From NCBI GenBank assembly GCA_003157055.1, contig PMIG01000103.1:1-8453 (forward strand): 8,453 nt of DNA. Reading direction: 5' to 3'. The notes beneath the pieces are model-generated. The model was given only the letters and a program-made list of their open reading frames with translations. It had not been told where the DNA came from and searched no databases. Numbering within the stretch: position 1 is the first letter of the stretch; each line of letters opens with the position of its first letter. Source of the DNA: Bacteroidales bacterium. Lineage in GTDB: Bacteria; Bacteroidota; Bacteroidia; Bacteroidales; VadinHA17. Made by a program: the position numbers and the translations under genes. Below, piece by piece: positions 6,717 to 8,453 of the stretch.

Positions 6717-7370
6717 TTATTGCGGTTTTTCTTCAGCAGCAGCTTCCGTTGCTTTATCGGCTGCAGGTGCTTCAGGAGCTTCAGTTGCAATAGAAGCTTC
6801 ACTTGCAATAGGTGCTTCTGGGGCAACGGGTGCCTCAACGACTTCAGCAGCAGGAGCCTTTTCTTCAGCAACTGCCTCAGCTTTATCAGCTGCTTCAGCT
6901 TTTGCTGCCAGATCTGCCTGTTTCTTGGAAAGTTTGGCGGCTCTTGCTTCGTTAACCTTCTTCTCTGCAGTAAGTTTCTTTACCACTTCATCATCCCTCG
7001 ATTTCTCAAGACCTGACTTTTTGGATTCAACTTTTGCATCATTCTGCTTCATCCACTCCTCAAATCGTTTCGTGGCTTCAGCTTCATCAAAAGCACCTTT
7101 CTTTACACCCTCAAGAAGATGCTTTTTAATAAGTACACCTTTGTAAGACAGGATAGCCCTGCATGTTTCCGTGGGCAATGCGCCATTTTGCAGCCAACCG
7201 AGAGCCTTATCGAAATCGAGTTCGATTGTGGCGGGGTTAGTGAGCGGATTATACTTTCCGATCAATTCAATGTATCTGCCATCCCGTGGCGACCTGCTAT
7301 CTGCTACCACAATGTGGTAATAGGCCAGTTTTTTACGGCCTTTCCTAGCTAATCTGATTTTAACTGCCAT
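6717..7370 (-). CDS. rpsP: 30S ribosomal protein S16 with long Ala/Glu/Pro-rich C-terminal tail
   Basis: S16 binds the 5' domain of 16S rRNA and is an early assembly protein of the small subunit. Residues 1-82 are a normal S16 ([12 protein letters not shown] at 3-14, [15 protein letters not shown] at 21-35, LGWLQNGA at 57-64). The protein is 217 residues, while S16 in most bacteria is about 80-90. The extension runs from a charged, helix-prone stretch (about 93-165, rich in Lys, Glu and Ala) into a low-complexity Ala/Glu/Pro/Val region (about 166-217). An extended S16 is known in Bacteroidota, and the tail is probably exposed and disordered in part. Two TAA stops occur in a row. A good Bacteroidota promoter lies upstream (7415-7444), and rimM follows. 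Confidence 0.95.
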   Translation of the reverse strand: MAVKIRLARKGRKKLAYYHIVVADSRSPRDGRYIELIGKYNPLTNPATIELDFDKALGWLQNGALPTETCRAILSYKGVLIKKHLLEGVKKGAFDEAEATKRFEEWMKQNDAKVESKKSGLEKSRDDEVVKKLTAEKKVNEARAAKLSKKQADLAAKAEAADKAEAVAEEKAPAAEVVEAPVAPEAPIASEASIATEAPEAPAADKATEAAAEEKPQ

Positions 7371-7414
7371 TAATTTTTACGCTTTTTATTTAACCTGTTT
7401 TAAATTTGTGGGTG

Positions 7415-7444
7415 CAAAGATAAATAAAAATTTAAAGTAAACAA
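7415..7444 (-). promoter_or_regulatory. Bacteroidota-type promoter for rpsP-rimM
   Basis: On the minus strand a TTG (7444-7442) is followed, after exactly 19 bases, by TATCTTTG (7422-7415). This matches the Bacteroidota primary-sigma pattern of a TTTG-like -33 element and a TAnnTTTG -7 element. The inferred start point, about seven bases on, gives a leader of about 38 bases before the ATG at 7370. It is the best promoter match in the window. Confidence 0.65.
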
Positions 7445-7519
7445 TCTCATCCAAAACAGATTCGGGACAATGTTGGTAAATTCAAAAAATATATTATTAA
7501 TTCTTATCCCTTTTTTACC

Positions 7520-7527
7520 TATTTTTG
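7520..7527 (+). promoter_or_regulatory. Possible -7 promoter box (TATTTTTG) for dnaE
   Basis: TATTTTTG matches TAnnTTTG exactly and would start a leader of about 28 bases before the dnaE ATG. No TTTG is seen about 19 bases upstream, only AT-rich sequence, so the call rests on the -7 box and position. Confidence 0.45.
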
Positions 7528-7561
7528 CATACCAACCAAAATCATTTTATCTCCTTGTTCT

Positions 7562-8453
7562 ATGGCCGTTTTTTCGCACTTACACGTTCATACTCAATAC
7601 TCTATATTAGATGGTGCATCGAATATCCCCAAGCTTATCGAAAAGGTAAAATCTCTGGGGATGGAGGCCCTGGCAATAACCGATCACGGCAATATGTTCG
7701 GGGTCAAGGAATTTCATAATATAGCCACAAAAAAGGGAGTAAAGCCGATCATTGGCTGTGAGATTTATGTTGCCAGAAGGTCGATGGCTGACATCACAGG
7801 AAAAGAGGATCGCTCGGGCGATCATCTCATTCTTCTCGCCAAAAACCTCAAAGGGTATAAAAATCTTATCAAGCTTGTTTCGACAGCCTGGATAAAAGGA
7901 TTTTACTACAAGCCACGGATAGATAAGGAATTGCTTTCAAAATACAGCGAAGGGCTGATTGCCTCTTCAGCCTGCCTCGCAGGAGAGATACAGGACGAGA
8001 TCCTGAACGGTACAATGGCCGGGGCTGAAGCCGCATTACAAAGTTATATCAATATTTTCGGGGAAGATTTTTACCTCGAAGTCATGCGCCACGAAACTAC
8101 CGACCCTGAAGCTGACAGAAGTGCTTTTCCCTTGCAGCAGAAAGTAATTGAAGCTCTGAAAAAGCTCTCGGTAAAATATAATGTGAAGATCATCGCTACT
8201 AATGATGTGCATTTCATCAACGCGGAGGATGCTGAAGCACACGACCGGCTCATTTGTATAAATACTGCAAAGGATATAGACGATCCCAACAGGCTAAGGT
8301 ATTCAAAGCAGGAGTATATCAAGACCGAAGAGCAGATGCGGGAGATCTTCAGCGATATTCCGGAATCAATTGACAATGTTGCTCTCCTGGTTGCAAAAAT
8401 TGAGAAATACAAGCTCGATCACGATCCGATTATGCCGGAATTCGATCTGCCTG
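7562..8453 (+). CDS. dnaE: DNA polymerase III alpha subunit, N-terminal PHP domain and onward (3' end cut off by window edge)
   Basis: Catalytic subunit of the replicative DNA polymerase. The window shows the first 297 codons of a protein usually over 1100 residues. The visible part is the PHP domain and the beginning of what follows. Seen: HLHVH (6-10), D17, TDHGN (40-44), GCE (65-67), GDH (86-88), SSACLAGEI (135-143) and NDVHF (214-218). These are the residue types that bind metal in active PHP domains. In E. coli DnaE several are replaced, for example HLRVH and TDFTN at the matching places. The ATG at 7562 is natural, because the HxH motif follows within eight residues, the usual distance. 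No Shine-Dalgarno sequence is present. The gene diverges from rpsP across 191 bases with a promoter box for each. Confidence 0.95.
   Translation, partial: MAVFSHLHVHTQYSILDGASNIPKLIEKVKSLGMEALAITDHGNMFGVKEFHNIATKKGVKPIIGCEIYVARRSMADITGKEDRSGDHLILLAKNLKGYKNLIKLVSTAWIKGFYYKPRIDKELLSKYSEGLIASSACLAGEIQDEILNGTMAGAEAALQSYINIFGEDFYLEVMRHETTDPEADRSAFPLQQKVIEALKKLSVKYNVKIIATNDVHFINAEDAEAHDRLICINTAKDIDDPNRLRYSKQEYIKTEEQMREIFSDIPESIDNVALLVAKIEKYKLDHDPIMPEFDLP

Noticed and set aside
6780..6830. Repeats in the rpsP tail as a mobile or regulatory DNA repeat
   Set aside because: They are in-frame, imperfect 18-base coding repeats typical of low-complexity protein tails, not an independent DNA element.
6505..7146. 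Long plus-strand open frame (213 codons) rich in Ser and Ala
   Set aside because: It is the complement of the rpsP tail and the rimM 5' half. Its Ser/Ala composition follows from the Ala/Glu codons of rpsP, and both real genes on the other strand are certain.

Overview
The window reads as ordinary chromosome of a Bacteroidota-type bacterium. Four things point there: ribosome-binding sites are essentially absent; TAnnTTTG boxes, the Bacteroidota -7 promoter element, lie upstream of several genes; ribosomal protein S16 carries a long Ala/Glu/Pro tail; and a head-GIN (DUF2807) secreted protein is present. No mobile element, CRISPR array, tRNA, rRNA or prophage gene was seen. Two genes run off the edges: the pyrophosphatase on the left and dnaE on the right.

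Layout. Bases 1-1740 (minus) hold most of a membrane proton-pumping pyrophosphatase (hppA), missing its C-terminus. Just upstream on the same strand, at 1767-2531, is an unrecognised 254-residue protein built from two copies of one domain, probably in the same transcript. A 237-base AT-rich divergent region follows. A plus-strand cluster then runs from 2769 to 5396: a class I/II aminotransferase of the LL-diaminopimelate aminotransferase type, a WaaE-like family 2 glycosyltransferase with a TTG start, and tsaC, which overlaps the glycosyltransferase stop by one base. The aminotransferase is tied to amino-acid or cell-wall supply, the glycosyltransferase to surface glycan, and tsaC to the tRNA t6A modification.

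Converging on tsaC with a single base between stop codons is a minus-strand group: rpsP (7370-6717), rimM (6686-6168) and a secreted DUF2807 protein (6093-5398). rpsP and rimM are the usual 30S protein plus 30S maturation factor pair. The usual third partner, trmD, is not next to them. A strong hairpin followed by six T on the minus strand lies inside the tsaC coding region (5283-5319) and looks like the terminator of this group. From 7562 to the right edge is the start of dnaE, the replicative polymerase alpha subunit, with a PHP domain whose metal ligands look intact. dnaE and rpsP diverge from a 191-base spacer holding a TAnnTTTG box for each.

Most genes are housekeeping and no clear new multi-gene system was found. 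The points most worth a second look are the duplicated-domain protein beside hppA, the terminator hidden in tsaC, and the potassium-independent signature of the pyrophosphatase.
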